Assembly: GCA_018873245.2 (NCBI GenBank)
Contig: JAEMBT020000001.1
Location: forward strand, 15,758,220-15,822,219
Length of the DNA: 64,000 nt
Source: Archegozetes longisetosus
Taxonomy: Eukaryota > Arthropoda > Arachnida > Sarcoptiformes > Trhypochthoniidae
Direction of reading: 5' to 3'
In this document: piece after piece, positions 1 through 10,682 of the stretch
How the letters are laid out: each line of letters begins with the position of its first letter
How positions within the stretch are numbered: position 1 is the stretch's first letter
Program-made: the position numbers and the translations under genes
The notes under the pieces: model-generated
The model's input: only the letters and a program-made list of their open reading frames with translations
Told to the model about the DNA's origin: nothing
Databases searched by the model: none

Positions 1-264
1 TATATAGGCAGTTTGACGATATTAACGTGACCATGTGAACGTTAATATCGTTATAAATTTCAAATCTCTGCTTTGTGATTGGTTTATTTTCTTCTGTAGA
101 GAATAGAGACGGATCGATATTACCGTTAATTTGTTAACCTAAGTATCGTTAATTCTTGCACGTTAGTATCGTTCATTTGTGTACGTTAACATCGTCGTGC
201 ACGTTAATATCGTCGTGTACGTTAACATCGTCGTATACGTTAATATCGTCAAACTGCCTATATA
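1..264. mobile_element. Small element with 28-bp perfect terminal inverted repeats
   Basis: Bases 1-28 and 237-264 are perfect reverse complements, both reading from the outside TATATAGGCAGTTTGACG. The inside has no coding potential and is built from variants of an ACGTTAATATCGTC word. The window starts at the first base of the terminal repeat, so the element may extend further left. A related but shorter copy at 1706-1890 lacks most of the right arm. It could be a non-autonomous DNA transposon or the end of a larger foldback element. Confidence 0.6.
179..250. repeat. 18-bp tandem repeat, four units
   Basis: Four consecutive 18-bp units (179-196, 197-214, 215-232, 233-250) have consensus GTRYACGTTAAYATCGTC. 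Units 1 and 3 are identical. Each contains the near-palindromic core ACGTTAAYATCGT, and single scattered copies of the core occur at both ends of the surrounding inverted-repeat element. Confidence 0.85.
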
Positions 265-352
265 AGCAGGTATAGCTTCGCGCGCGATACTTTCACTCCT
301 TGTCCATAGAAGGAGAAGGTAGAAGGAGTTCTACCTTAGCAGAGGACTGACG
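259..352. repeat. Repeat module of about 95 bp, three copies
   Basis: The module runs from AGCAGGTATAGCTTCGCG through a pyrimidine-purine block (TCCTTGTCCATAGAAGGAG) to about GACTGACGCGGA. The copies are at about 259-352, inverted at 1612-1708, and direct again at 1888-1982. Inside each copy, GTAGAAGGAGTTCTACC forms its own short hairpin. Confidence 0.75.
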
Positions 353-360
353 CGGAGTAA

Positions 361-2340
361 AGAGATATAATGTGTATGGCATAATAAATATTATATAAAA
401 TATAAAATAATATATCGTACACTGAAATCATGGAAGCCAGTTATATTTTCATTCGCTTCATGGAGTCTACGAGTTTTAAATCCGATCGAAGGAATCAAGA
501 ATTCATTCACAGACAAGCTAGTCGGTGTTCAATGCGACTTCAAATCTTCACATTGACGAAAAAAAGAATTATTTTCTAGCTAGAAATCAATTTTGCCTTC
601 CTACTTCATGCCTTACTATCGAACGGGCCGACAATTGTAAATATATATTGTATCAGTCTGCATAATAAGTTCCTTATTTTATAATCTCATTATAACTTGA
701 TCCAATGATCCTGGTTAGTGTTTCAGTTATAGGATTAGTCTTAAAATATATTTCTAACTAGAAAAGAATTATTTCTCTGCTCTGTCTGTAAAATTTTGCA
801 GCAACAAGCATTTTTCTTTTGTCGGCTTATCTAAAATATTGTTTTCAAGAACTTTCTCTTATTAATTTTGTAAACTACATGAAGCGCCAAGTCAATCAGC
901 ACTCGACAACCTGCTCTAAAGGAACATAAAAGATTTCCCTTAAATCTAATTCGTTTCACAAATTATAAATTACACACAGAGGCGAATAGGTTTAAATAAA
1001 CTACTTGGTTTCTACAATCCCGGGTCATGAAATTATATATAATTCATATATGTGTATGTAATTATATTGTACAATATGCAATATAGACGAATACATACAT
1101 CTCTAAAATTCGCGTCGGCCTTTATCTGTTTCTCTCTACGACTTCTTTCGATCGAGTTTGTTTCAAAACTTGCAAAACACATAAAGAGGGAAATACGTTT
1201 AAGATAAATATGTTTCCTACAATCCTGGAATATGAAATTATATATATATGTAATCATGATATATATATAATTATGTATATATTATGTAATATATATATAT
1301 ATATATTTAAATATTGTACAATATGCATTACACATGAATACATAAATCTCTCCGCGTCGCCCTTTCTCTCTCTTACAATGAACTGACGGCAGTATAGATG
1401 GTCGCTTAGCTCAGAGTTATCTCTTCGAACTCATAAAATTTCAAACTCGAAAAAATATTTTCCTCGATCGAATTTGTTTTAAAACTTGCAAACTACATAA
1501 AGACGCGAATAGGTACGACATAAAATTGGCTTCTATGATCCCCTTTATTATATATATATATTGTATATAGTATACATGATTTATTACACGATATATATTA
1601 TATCTCTTCACTCGTCAGTCTCTGCTAAGGTAGAACTCCTTCTACCTTCTCCTTCTATGGACAAGGAGTGAAAGAGTCGCGCACGAAGCTATACCTACCT
1701 ATATAGGCAGTTTGACGATATTAACGTGACCATGTGAACGTTAATATCGTTATAGTCTCTTCTTTGTGATAGGTTTATTTTCTTCCGTAAAGAATAGAGA
1801 CGGATCGATATTACCGTTAATTTTTTAACCTAAATATCGTTAATTCTTGCACGTTAGTATCGTTCATTTGTGTACGTTAATACTGCCTACATAAGCAGGT
1901 ATAGCTTCGCGCGCGACTCTTTCACTCCTTGTCCATAGAAGGAGAAGGTAGAAGGAGTTCTACCTTAGCAGAAGACTGACGCGGAAAAAAATGTGTATGG
2001 CATAATATATATTATATAATATATCGTACACTGAAATCATGGAAGCCAATTATGTTTTCATTCGCTTCATGGAGTCTATAAGTTTTAAATTCGATCGACG
2101 GAAACCAGAATTCATTCAATCCAGTCGGTCTTCAATACGACCTCCAAATTTTGACGAAAAAAGAATTATTTCCTAGCTTGAAATCTATTATGCCTTCCTA
2201 CTCTATGCCTTAGTATCGAACGTGCCGGCAATTGTAAATATACACGTCTGCATAATAAATTCCTTATTTTATAATTTCGTTATAACTTGATCCAATGATC
2301 CTGTCTGGTGTTTCTGTTATAGAATTAGTCTTAAAATCGT
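361..2340. repeat. Segmental direct duplication with a period of about 1.7 kb
   Basis: Sequence from the left block through about 361-760 recurs with substitutions at about 1985-2335, including the words ATCATGGAAGCCA, CATGGAGTCTA and ACTTGATCCAATGATCCTG. Together with 1-352 versus 1706-1982, it marks one duplication about 1.7 kb apart. No gene is recognisable in either copy. Confidence 0.7.
850..1600. repeat. Degenerate tandem repeat, about 250-320 bp period
   Basis: Three related blocks start near 960, 1165 and 1485, sharing a core like AACTTGCAAACTACATAAAG, then GCGAATAGGT, then TTCTACAATCC. Two also share ATTGTACAATATGCA, about 255 bp apart (1065 and 1315). Strings of TA dinucleotides separate them. 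No coding capacity is recognised. Confidence 0.5.
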
Positions 2341-2447
2341 GATCAGTTTTATGACTTGGTGTTTCAGCTATAACTGAATAAACAAATTTAAAGCTATAGA
2401 AATAGTCTTAGATATAATCACAAGTTTACTATTATGTGTGCTTAAGA

Positions 2448-2762
2448 TTAACCTTTTAAAAGTCTCCAAAGACTATAAAAGCTCTTTTCATATCGGGAAA
2501 AATCGTCACATGTGTTAACTTTGCCTTGCGAAAATTCGCCAAGTACCTTTGATATAAGTAATATCGCACACTGTTTTGCAAAATTGGCTTTTAGTGATTT
2601 CGTTTGTTTTTCTAATCTAAAACTTTCTGCACGTTTATTGGCCACATGCGTTAGAAAATAATATTTCTCAGTCCTATTACTACGTAGTACGCTTTCAATA
2701 CGTGCACAACTTATGATTTTAACATTTTTACTGTGTATTTTTAATTTCAGTTTGTCGTACAT
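2448..2762 (-). CDS. Unrecognised 104-codon open frame
   Basis: An ATG-initiated frame of 104 codons lies divergently upstream of the Merlin transposase remnant. The product is Lys/Ser-rich and basic, with no membrane segment or motif that I recognise. It sits where the 5' flank of the transposon would be, so it may be accidental or part of the transposon leader. Nothing in the sequence confirms that it is expressed. Confidence 0.15.
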   Translation of the reverse strand: MYDKLKLKIHSKNVKIISCARIESVLRSNRTEKYYFLTHVANKRAESFRLEKQTKSLKANFAKQCAILLISKVLGEFSQGKVNTCDDFSRYEKSFYSLWRLLKG

Positions 2763-2877
2763 AAAAAGAATGAGTTATTGCCTCAGATTTTGTGCTCAAT
2801 ATGTCTAACATTCCGAGTGCAACGTGTTTATTTCATTGTTATTGTAATAAGAGAATCGAAACTCTGTAGTAACGAAA

Positions 2878-3974
2878 ATGATGAGACTTAGGAGTCAGGA
2901 GCGGCGACAGGGCGCCCTCTCAGACAAGGAGTTTCTAGATTCCTTCTATAATGAGCTAACAGTTTCCAATTTTAAGGATAAAATCAAAACAGACTCAGAC
3001 GCGCTTAGATATTGTCAATTATCAGGCATTTTACCTACCAGAGCGACTCCTCCTCCGTATTGTCCCAAACATCCTCACGTCGTTATGAAAATTGTAAATG
3101 AACAAAAAAGGAATAAATTGGGTTTCAGATATGTTTGTAGTTTGAAGCCTGCATGCAATATAAAAACAGAGCCCACGAAAATACATGGTTCTATGACGCG
3201 CTCATTAGTCTTCGAGACGGTCTCCATATTATTGTATGCTTTGTAGCAGGGCTTAAGCATAGACAGGCAGTCGTAGAGGTTAAAGTCGACAAGGAAACAA
3301 TTACCAATTGGTACGGCTATTTACGCGAGGTTCAGGAAATTATAATGTCTCAGCGTAGGCAAATAGGGGGAGTATACGAGGACGAAAACGGCGAAATTGT
3401 GGCGCACTTTGTAGAAGTCGACGAGACTCACATTTGTAACCGCAAGTATAACAGAGGAAGACTTTAAAATACTGAGACACAAAGACTCTGGGTAGTGGGC
3501 GGAGTGTGCAGGCTTACTCGCCAGGCTTTTATGGTTAGAGTTCCGAACAGAAGAACGAACGTGATTGATTATTTAGTAGATTCGAGGATAGCGTTAGGGA
3601 GTATTTTAGTGACGGACGCGGCTCGAGTTTATGAAAATATACACACTAGACTAGGAATCGAACATGAATCAGTGAACCATAGCGTAAATTTTGTTAGCCC
3701 CACGAACAGGTATATCAATACAAACATGATAGAATCTCGTTGGGCCGCAGTCAAACAAAAAGTAAAATCATACAAGAACACGAACTTTGTCGAAGCGTGC
3801 ATTGCTCAACATTTGTATGAATTTGAAAACTTTTACCCCTTGAAAGAAAAGTTTAGTTATGGGAAAAGGTTTGAAAAATTAGTTAGCGACATAGTAAGAG
3901 TTTATGTAGGTCCTGATCGTAATAAGGTACCACTAGAATTGGTAGTCGACGATTGGGATAAAATATTGCGCTAG
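2878..3974 (+). pseudogene. Merlin (IS1016/IS1595-related) DDE transposase, disrupted
   Basis: The reading resembles the ISXO2-like transposases that define the eukaryotic Merlin superfamily. The N-terminal part has a Cys/His-rich putative zinc ribbon (YCPKHPH...YVC near residues 61-87). A helical TWFYDAL block follows, then the acidic motif FVEVDETHICNRKYNRGR, the Trp-Val-Gly strand LWVVGG, the second acidic motif VTDAARVY, and the terminal NHSVNFVSPTNRYINTNMIE signature with a final Glu. The frame changes once near 3155-3160, and one in-frame TAA lies at 3465-3467 just after the KYNRGR block. All three catalytic-type acidic positions are still visible. The copy is non-functional as it stands, but only lightly damaged. 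Confidence 0.75.
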
Positions 3975-4124
3975 TTATTGTGTTCTTTGAAAAAATCTCT
4001 GGATCGTTCGTCTAAATCGCACTCGTTTTCAGACGTCTCTATTAGCCAATTGGTTCAAAAAGTTCCCAAGAACTACTCGAGATAACGGAGGCGCCAAATA
4101 ATTGACGTTCTACAACGCGGCGTG

Positions 4125-4143
4125 CCACTTCCGTCGGAAGTGG
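4125..4143. repeat. Short palindrome
   Basis: CCACTTCCGTCGGAAGTGG is an 8-bp perfect inverted repeat around GTC. It lies about 150 bp downstream of the Merlin remnant and just left of a longer hairpin, so it may belong to a transposon end. Confidence 0.5.
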
Positions 4144-4160
4144 CTCGTTTCGTAAGTCGA

Positions 4161-4221
4161 CGAGTGTGATACATCACTGGATTCAGTTCATAGAGCTGAA
4201 TCCAGTGATGTATCACACTCG
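4161..4221. repeat. Perfect 26-bp hairpin with 9-base loop
   Basis: Arms 4161-4186 and 4196-4221 are perfect reverse complements around the loop TTCATAGAG. The outer word CGAGTGTGAT recurs at 7106 and, inverted, near 13613. This suggests a terminal sequence shared by a dispersed small element, with two ends lying head to head here. A small-RNA hairpin is a less likely alternative. Confidence 0.75.
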
Positions 4222-4409
4222 GGGACGGGAGACTGCTATATACTTTAGACCCATTAGCCCAGATTCACCCAAATTTTCTCTAAAAATCGTCACAAAATGT
4301 TTTTTTAGAAAGATATTAGAAAATAATTTCTCGAAAGAAAAAATCTCTAGAAGTTTTTACAACACTAGTGCAGTGTTAATGTATACTATGAAGCCATATT
4401 GAAGTAAGA

Positions 4410-4855
4410 CTAACAATCTCTCAATAATAACGCAAATTAAATTTTAGCAAAACATATATGCTTACAATTGAGAGGGAGCAGTTCAAGAGAAAAAGTCATT
4501 GGTATCATTTATTGGAGTCGATAAGCGATTTCATAATAATTACGTTAACTAAATTGTAGCAAAATACATATGTCTACAATTAAAGGGTAGTATTGATATG
4601 AAAATATTCATTGATGTCATTTATTGTTGTCTTTACGCTGGCATTTCACAATAATTACGCTAATTAAATTGTAGCTAAACACGTATGTTTACAATTGAAA
4701 GGGAGTAGTTAGGAGGAAAATCATTGGTGTCATTTATTGGAATTATCAAGTAAGAGATTTCACAATAAATACGTTAACTAAATTGTAGCTAAATGCGTAT
4801 GTTTACAAGAGAGAGAGTAGATAAAGGGAAAAACATTGACATCATTTGTATACCT
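4410..4855. repeat. Tandem repeat of about 114 bp, four units
   Basis: Four units are anchored by variants of ACGYTAAYTAAATTGTAGC at about 4430, 4541, 4656 and 4770. Each is followed by a CATATGTNTACAATT-like word, a purine block and ATTGRTGTCATTTATT. Divergence between units is roughly 15-20 percent, so the array is not recent. No coding frame spans it. Confidence 0.75.
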
Positions 4856-5012
4856 TAAAAATATTTAAAAATTCAATATTTTCTCTAAACTCATTTATTT
4901 ATTTAAAAATAGTTAGTAAAAGTTATGAAAAGTCAATAAAACCTTTGTATACTTCATTTAAATACCACAAATCGTTAATTTAATATTATTTCAACATTTG
5001 TGGTTAAACGAT

Positions 5013-5054
5013 CGTGTCTAGAGGTTCGTGTCTAGAGGGTCGTGTCTAGAGGTT
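5013..5054. repeat. 14-bp tandem repeat, three units
   Basis: CGTGTCTAGAGGTT is repeated at 5013-5026, 5027-5040 (with GGGT for GGTT) and 5041-5054. The array sits alone in AT-rich non-coding DNA about 400 bp upstream of the acetyltransferase gene. Confidence 0.85.
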
Positions 5055-5452
5055 CGCGCTCACTGGCCCAAGTATTACTACTGACATTATTTGTATTTAT
5101 CTAAACACATCCAAGGCTATCAGTTGTTTTATCATTCAAAACTATTTTGAATAAACAAGCTATAAAAGTTTAATTACAATACACTTATTTGGAGTGTTTC
5201 TACTAGTGAAGTCCTTTCTGAAAAAGTTTCATTTTATATAATTATCGTTTCAACTAATATATTAAATATTAAATTATTATTTATAACTGAAAACCTATAC
5301 CTATTTATTGGACAATCTATTTGAACATTAAAATTGGTTATAGAGTCAATCATTTTTAATTTTAATTCATAAAAGATTTATTTGTGTAAAAATAAATTAA
5401 ATTTTGATTGAAACCGAAGGGAATCTGTAGAAATACTTTCATTTGGTACATT

Positions 5453-6508
5453 ATGGAAAAACCCAAATATATTGTTCGACAAATGAAAGCCGATGACTTC
5501 GAACAAGTGATCCAAATTTGTACAGAAGTTGGCCTTCATATGGCCAAGCATGACATGAAAATTGGATACAATTTAGATCCAAAAGGATTTTTTGTGGCTC
5601 AAAACTCAGATTCAGGTGAACAATCACAACTTATATACGAAACAAGTCTCATTAGATCAAATTTTCATTTTTAAAAAATCAATGATTTAATTTCTTATTC
5701 GAAGAATTAAGTTGAGACTAATTTTTGCGATATTGATTGAATTTATCTCTAAACGACAGGTGAAATCATAGGTTCGTGCACTGGAGTTAAACTTTCAGAA
5801 AATTTTGCGTACATCAGTACTTATGCTGTCAAACCTAAATATCAAAATATGGGTATCGGATCTTCTATTTGGAGTCAAGTAATTCAACATATCGGCAATG
5901 AATCAAACATATGTTTGAGGGGAGTAGAACCTATGTTCAGTAAATACTGCACACTATTTGGATCTGTAATTATTGATGAGAAATATCCAGTGCGGTATAT
6001 AAGAGAACACAGTTTTATAAAATATGATCTATTAGTCAACGAAATAAATGGTGTCTCAATCATTCATATAAATGATGATATTCTGAAATCTGTTTCAGAT
6101 TATGACACAAACGTTTGTGGCTTTAACAGAGAAACTGTGTTAAGAGAAGCTATGAAGCAGCCTCAAACTGTCATAATAGTAGCAATTAATGATAATAATA
6201 AGCAAATTATTGGTTATTGTAAATTGACTTTAAGTAATTTTAATTATGTGTTTGTTCAACCTTTGTATGCAAACAGTACAGAAATAGCAGAATTATTAAT
6301 ATTGAAGGGATGTCGAGAAATGTCAAAATTTAAGTCCGAAGGATTAATCATACATTCATGGGATAGTAATACTCGTATGAAATCAATAAGTGATAAAATT
6401 GGTTTGACAGAAAAATTGAGATCTAAGACACTTTATACTAAAATGAAAGTTAAATGCGATTTTGATAAAATATTTGGTATCGGCTCAGTGTATATTTCTC
6501 CGTATTAA
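5453..6508 (+). CDS. GNAT N-acetyltransferase with C-terminal YitH/HolE-like domain, two exons
   Basis: Exon 1 is 5453-5615 and exon 2 is 5760-6508. The 144-bp GT-AG intron 5616-5759 splits a Gly codon, and joining the exons gives 303 residues. Residues 1 to about 135 form a GNAT acetyl-CoA-binding fold: the MKADDFEQV start of helix 1, then the EIIGSCTG and AYISTYAVKPKYQNMGIG strands, ending in the R/Q-x-x-G-x-G/A acetyl-CoA loop (QNMGIGS). Residues of about 160-295 resemble the second domain (Acetyltransf_18/DUF1248) found in YitH-type acetyltransferases, with VCGFNRETVLREA. Substrate is unknown. I chose Met 5453 because homology begins right after it; an in-frame Met at 5408 would add 15 atypical residues. 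No damage is visible. Neighbours are unrelated, so context gives no clue to function. Confidence 0.8.
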
Positions 6509-7401
6509 TCATATAAATGGATGCATGGCTCAAAGAGTGCAGTTGAAAAAATGTTTACCTAGCTTCAAAAGAATTACTTAAGCGATAATCACACAGAATT
6601 TAAAAGACGACTAATATTGATCATTTTCATTGGCAAAATATCGACAAAATATACGTCTGAATTCTTATCTGAAAGTTTGCAAAAATTAAGTTTAAAAACA
6701 GAAATAAAATTTTCGAAGACATGTTCAAAATATCAACAATATTCGCAATCTTTTGACTGTTTTCCTTACTCTAGCAGTTAATTCTTTTCTAACACTATCA
6801 CTAGAGTTAGTTAACAAATAATAATAACAGTTTCTTTTATTGAGAAGATCATTTTAATAATACATTTATTTTTTATATCGAGCATTATGATTAGTTTAAC
6901 TTTTCTTTTTATTTGTTTCAAACATTGTTCATAGGTATTTGAACGGCGCGTAATATTAAGAAAAGTTGTACCCAACAATTCAGTTAAGTTTTGCTTTAGA
7001 TAATTGTTGTAAAATTCATTAAAGAAATTAAATGCATGTTTCGTCGATTTAATAAAAATGGTTGACTATGATAATTTGCATTGTCAAATAGTGGTGAATT
7101 TAGAGAGTTCCGAGTGTGATGCAGACAGTTGATTTTGTGTGGCAGATGTATTAGATCTTATAATTTGACTATGTGCAGTCGAGAAATAAAATCCTCCCTG
7201 TCAGTTAATCAAAAAATATACCCCGTTTTCCTTATCGACTTTGATTAGAAGAGAACTATAAGTATGAAGTTCTTATCTTTTATTAACATTTTATACTTTA
7301 AAAGCATTCAAAAAAGGAAAAAAATATAACAAAGTTACCAAAAATTCTTAGGAAATTTGAATTCATTAATGAATTAAATATATGATATCATTAATATTTA
7401 G
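6509..7401. other. Non-coding, nothing recognised
   Basis: AT-rich sequence follows the acetyltransferase stop. Its 3'UTR and polyadenylation site presumably lie here, but no single AATAAA can be assigned with confidence. No coding frame, repeat array or RNA gene is seen. Confidence 0.5.
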
Positions 7402-7409
7402 TATATGAC

Positions 7410-7824
7410 TAGGGTGACCAAGTCAAAAACTGTTAAATGCGGGACAAAAAAATTTGGCCCTCTTATAAAATTTGTTTACAAAGTTTTAATCTGATTGAAG
7501 TTACAAATCACAGTTTGAAATAAAAACTAAAGATTTGATTGAGAACTTCACTTTATAAGAGTCACACACGATGTGAATGAAAACAAGGTATCAGATAAAC
7601 GGATTGAAACTCTTTTTATCTAAAGACTTCCACATATTTTAAGATAAGAAACTTGTTGACAACAAAATTGCATTATTTACATTAAATAAAACATACAGTA
7701 GAAATCTGTTAAGATAAATCTTAAAATGTATGTTTTCCGTCCCGCAAAAGGTGCATACGGTATGCGGGACACAGCTCTTAAATGTGGGACAGTCCCGCAC
7801 AATGCAGGACGCTTGGTCACCCTA
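7410..7824. mobile_element. Non-autonomous hAT element (MITE), 415 bp, intact ends
   Basis: The element begins TAGGGTGACCAAG and ends CTTGGTCACCCTA, a 13-bp perfect terminal inverted repeat. The 8-bp direct repeat TATATGAC flanks it on both sides (7402-7409 and 7825-7832). An 8-bp duplication with TAGGG-type ends is diagnostic of hAT transposons. Sub-terminal GCGGGAC and GTCCCGC words repeat near both ends and may be transposase-binding sites. There is no transposase inside, so mobility would need a partner in trans. The perfect duplication implies a fairly young insertion. Confidence 0.85.
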
Positions 7825-7832
7825 TATATGAC

Positions 7833-9027
7833 CCAAAGAATCTATGGAAGGTTGATCGCCTCACGACATGCATTACTCATATTCGATTTTAACAAAAATT
7901 TTCAAAAAACTCAATCTTAATATCGCCTATTTGACCAAACCTTTGAGCTCATTTTAAAACAGTTTTATAGTCTAAAGTTAAAGCGCGCGCGCGATATCTT
8001 TATATTTCATACTTCTCCCTAACATCATAATGATTTGATTGCGTTCAACTTCAGTGATTGGCTGACCATTAGCTCGATGCACATTATTAAGAAATTGCAT
8101 GCTTTGCTTTATCGAAATGATATGCTTTTGGCAAAAATATACACTTTATTTTTAATATCTTACGAAAAGACTCTTCGTAACACTCAACTTTTACTCTTTT
8201 GACAAGACCGTCGCATCTCAAATTAGATAACAAAATTTTAAAGTCTTAATTTCTTATCAATTATTTTGTGATAGGAAGGACTTTATTTCGCGAGTGTATC
8301 TTTCTTGAGTTAAGGGTTCGCGTGCGTAATGCGTTAGAGCTTCTCTCTTCCAATAAACTACTCTCATAACTAAATAACTGAAAAAATTGTACATAAGTCC
8401 ACTATTAAGGTTTGAATAATTCAGTTGAAGTTGTTCGAAAAAGCTTTATGAAAGGAATTGGTTTGGTTAGTATAAAAATTCAGTTCTATTTATATGAAGT
8501 CGTGAAATTTCAGAAACGATTGGATGCCTACGCACTTTCGGCCTCTATTCTAGATTCCGCACAGTTCTCAAATCTCTATAGCTTACATTAAAACGATTCT
8601 TTTTGATTGCACTTTAGTTAGAACACCATTCGAGAAATTAATTGTTATCAAAGTTTCAGTTGAATTTTAATCGTTCCATCAAAATTGTTTTGTATTTCAT
8701 TTATATTTATCGTTAAACTTATATATATTACTTTTTATTATAAAATTATTAAAATTATGTTTTACTAAATTTTTGATACCCAAATCATTTCTCATTAATA
8801 GTTAATATTATGTAAAATATGGTTACAAATTTATATTTTGATTTACACTGACTGCATTGGCGTGAAATTGCATTTCTGTTTTATTCAAAATAAGCAAATT
8901 TTTCCCGTAAACATTACTTGGTACGTTCGGATGAATATATTTTAAATGTTGATATTTTTTATCCAATTTTTAATAATATTTTGTTTTCCGTTCGATGCCA
9001 TTTTTATTAAAATTGTACTAAATTTAG
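7833..9027. other. Non-coding, nothing recognised
   Basis: AT-rich spacer holds a short GC-alternating run (about 7983-7992) and no supported gene. The 3'UTR of the mpaB-like gene, which ends at 9028 on the minus strand, probably occupies its right part. Confidence 0.5.
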
Positions 9028-10682
9028 TCAAAACCAATGACCCAAAGATATGCGGCATAAGTAGTTAAATGTAAACAAAGTGATTTGATATTTCAACCGA
9101 TCACTCCATCTTGGTAGAGGTATTTGTTTTTGCACCTGAAGAATATTGTGCCAATGCTTCATAAGACTGAGCCATGAAATGTGATAATTAACTTGTCTTA
9201 ATGCAATTGCAATACCTTTTCCGAGTTCTATGCCGACCAATTCTATATCATTAGGCGTTTGATTTTTGAAATTTTTATGATTTCTTTTCAGTCATCACTT
9301 GCATCATTGCACTGCATTCATCCAAACTTCCACTATAAACATTAAAACGGTCTTCAATTCCCAAACAGTACCCGATAACACGTCCAAAATGAATAAGACA
9401 TTCGAGATCATCATGTGTTAATTGATGTAAACCACACTCTTTTGGGAATAAAATGGCTAAACCATACATCATAAAATGTGTGGCTGACATGTAATACTGA
9501 TTCAACCAAATTCTTCTGTTATCGTTGTAATTATGATACTCTTCGTTGTCATACAATTCATTTACTTTTTCATGCATTCGTCTGACTAATTTGTGGGCTT
9601 TATATGATGGACTTTGGGGGTCAAAAGGATCATATAAATACCAACTTGTGAAATAACTTATGACTTTTAAATAACGAATGAATAATTTAGAAACAGTTTG
9701 AGAGCCGCCCGATTCCAGTATTATTCGCGACTCATCCGCTTGTAGTGATGTAAATACCAAACCTGAAAGGTTTGCGTAGTAAAGTCTAAAATAAACGCAA
9801 CATTTTTAATAAGAACCTATTGTATTTTAATATTAGATTTTATTGAAAATTAAGTCATTTTTCGTATAATTTTGTCATAAAAATGGTAATGATATATTTA
9901 TATATATATACATTTATAAACACTTAACTGCTTTAAAAGAAAAGTTGACTAGTAATAGGCTATTACTTTGAGTTGATTTTGTTATCAAATCTATATCCTG
10001 AATGATAAAAGTTTATTTTAACTGCATATTTAAAGTTATCAAATATTTGGTTAAATTATGTTCAAAATGAAATTTCATTAAGTTTATACATTTAAATTCA
10101 TGTGTAAAATCAGTAAACTTTGAATAGCATTTGCATTGAAAGGTGAAACAAGGATTTTTCGAACTCACAATCTTTTTGGTATAATGAGCTTTATGTTCTT
10201 CACCACTTATTATAGCTTTTTTAATTTGAACACGTCTATAGACATTTATTTTGACTTCCTTTTTCTTTATGTTTTGATCCATACTTTCAAAAATATTTAC
10301 TATTTTTTCTAATATTTATATAAATGATTTGACCTGAAGTTCATAATTAATTTAGTGTTTATACCAAAGCTTTAAAAGTTTCAGTTTATGATTAGTAAAT
10401 TTATAACGATTTCTGACAAGTGACTTAACACACTTTAGAAATCTTTCGAATAAATATTATTTAAGTAAACTTCTTGCAAAACTCATTCATATGTACTTAC
10501 GATGCCATACATTTACGTGCAATCTTTTGAGCCTTTAAAAATTGAGTCCTATCAAACCAAACTGGCGGTACATCGCTGTTAACATTGGGAGATGAGCCAC
10601 TAATTGTTGATCCGATATCTTTAATAATGTGCCATCTTTTCAATGCATCTTCTCTTAAAATATGTTTACTATTTTCAGTCAT
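9028..10682 (-). CDS. mpaB/latex-clearing-type (DUF2236) oxygenase, spliced, with a frame break
   Basis: Exon 1 is 10682-10501, ending at a consensus GTAAGT. The intron is 10500-9786 (715 bp) and exon 2 starts at 9785. The join, which restores a Ser codon, is supported by continuous family features: FDRTQFLKAQKIA, the exon 2 segment YYANLSG, then RYLKVISYF, VRRMHEKVNEL and GYCLGIEDRFNVYSGS. In the family these surround a haem-type histidine site; the His of VRRMH fits. Exon 2 stops at about 9274, but the next family-like stretch resumes one frame over from about 9270 to 9028 (IELVGIELGKGIAIALRQVNYH). The cause is a one-base indel in an A-rich run, a missed tiny intron, or early decay. Total is about 300 residues, somewhat short for the family. 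No signal peptide is seen. Substrate is unknown. Confidence 0.7.

Noticed and set aside
1..264. CRISPR-like array (18-bp units)
   Set aside because: There are no spacers, units are directly abutting, and the DNA is eukaryotic.
4166..4402. 78-codon plus-strand frame
   Set aside because: Its first 18 codons are the perfect hairpin and the remainder has no recognisable feature.
7726..7920. 64-codon frame spanning the right end of the hAT MITE
   Set aside because: It crosses the transposon boundary and target duplication, so it cannot be a conserved gene.
7983..7992. GCGCGCGCGC run as a regulatory site
   Set aside because: Short alternating run without flanking gene or partner motif.
10013..10282. 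89-codon minus-strand frame inside the large intron of the mpaB-like gene
   Set aside because: It is Lys-rich and AT-driven, with no family motif, and lies wholly inside a well-supported intron.
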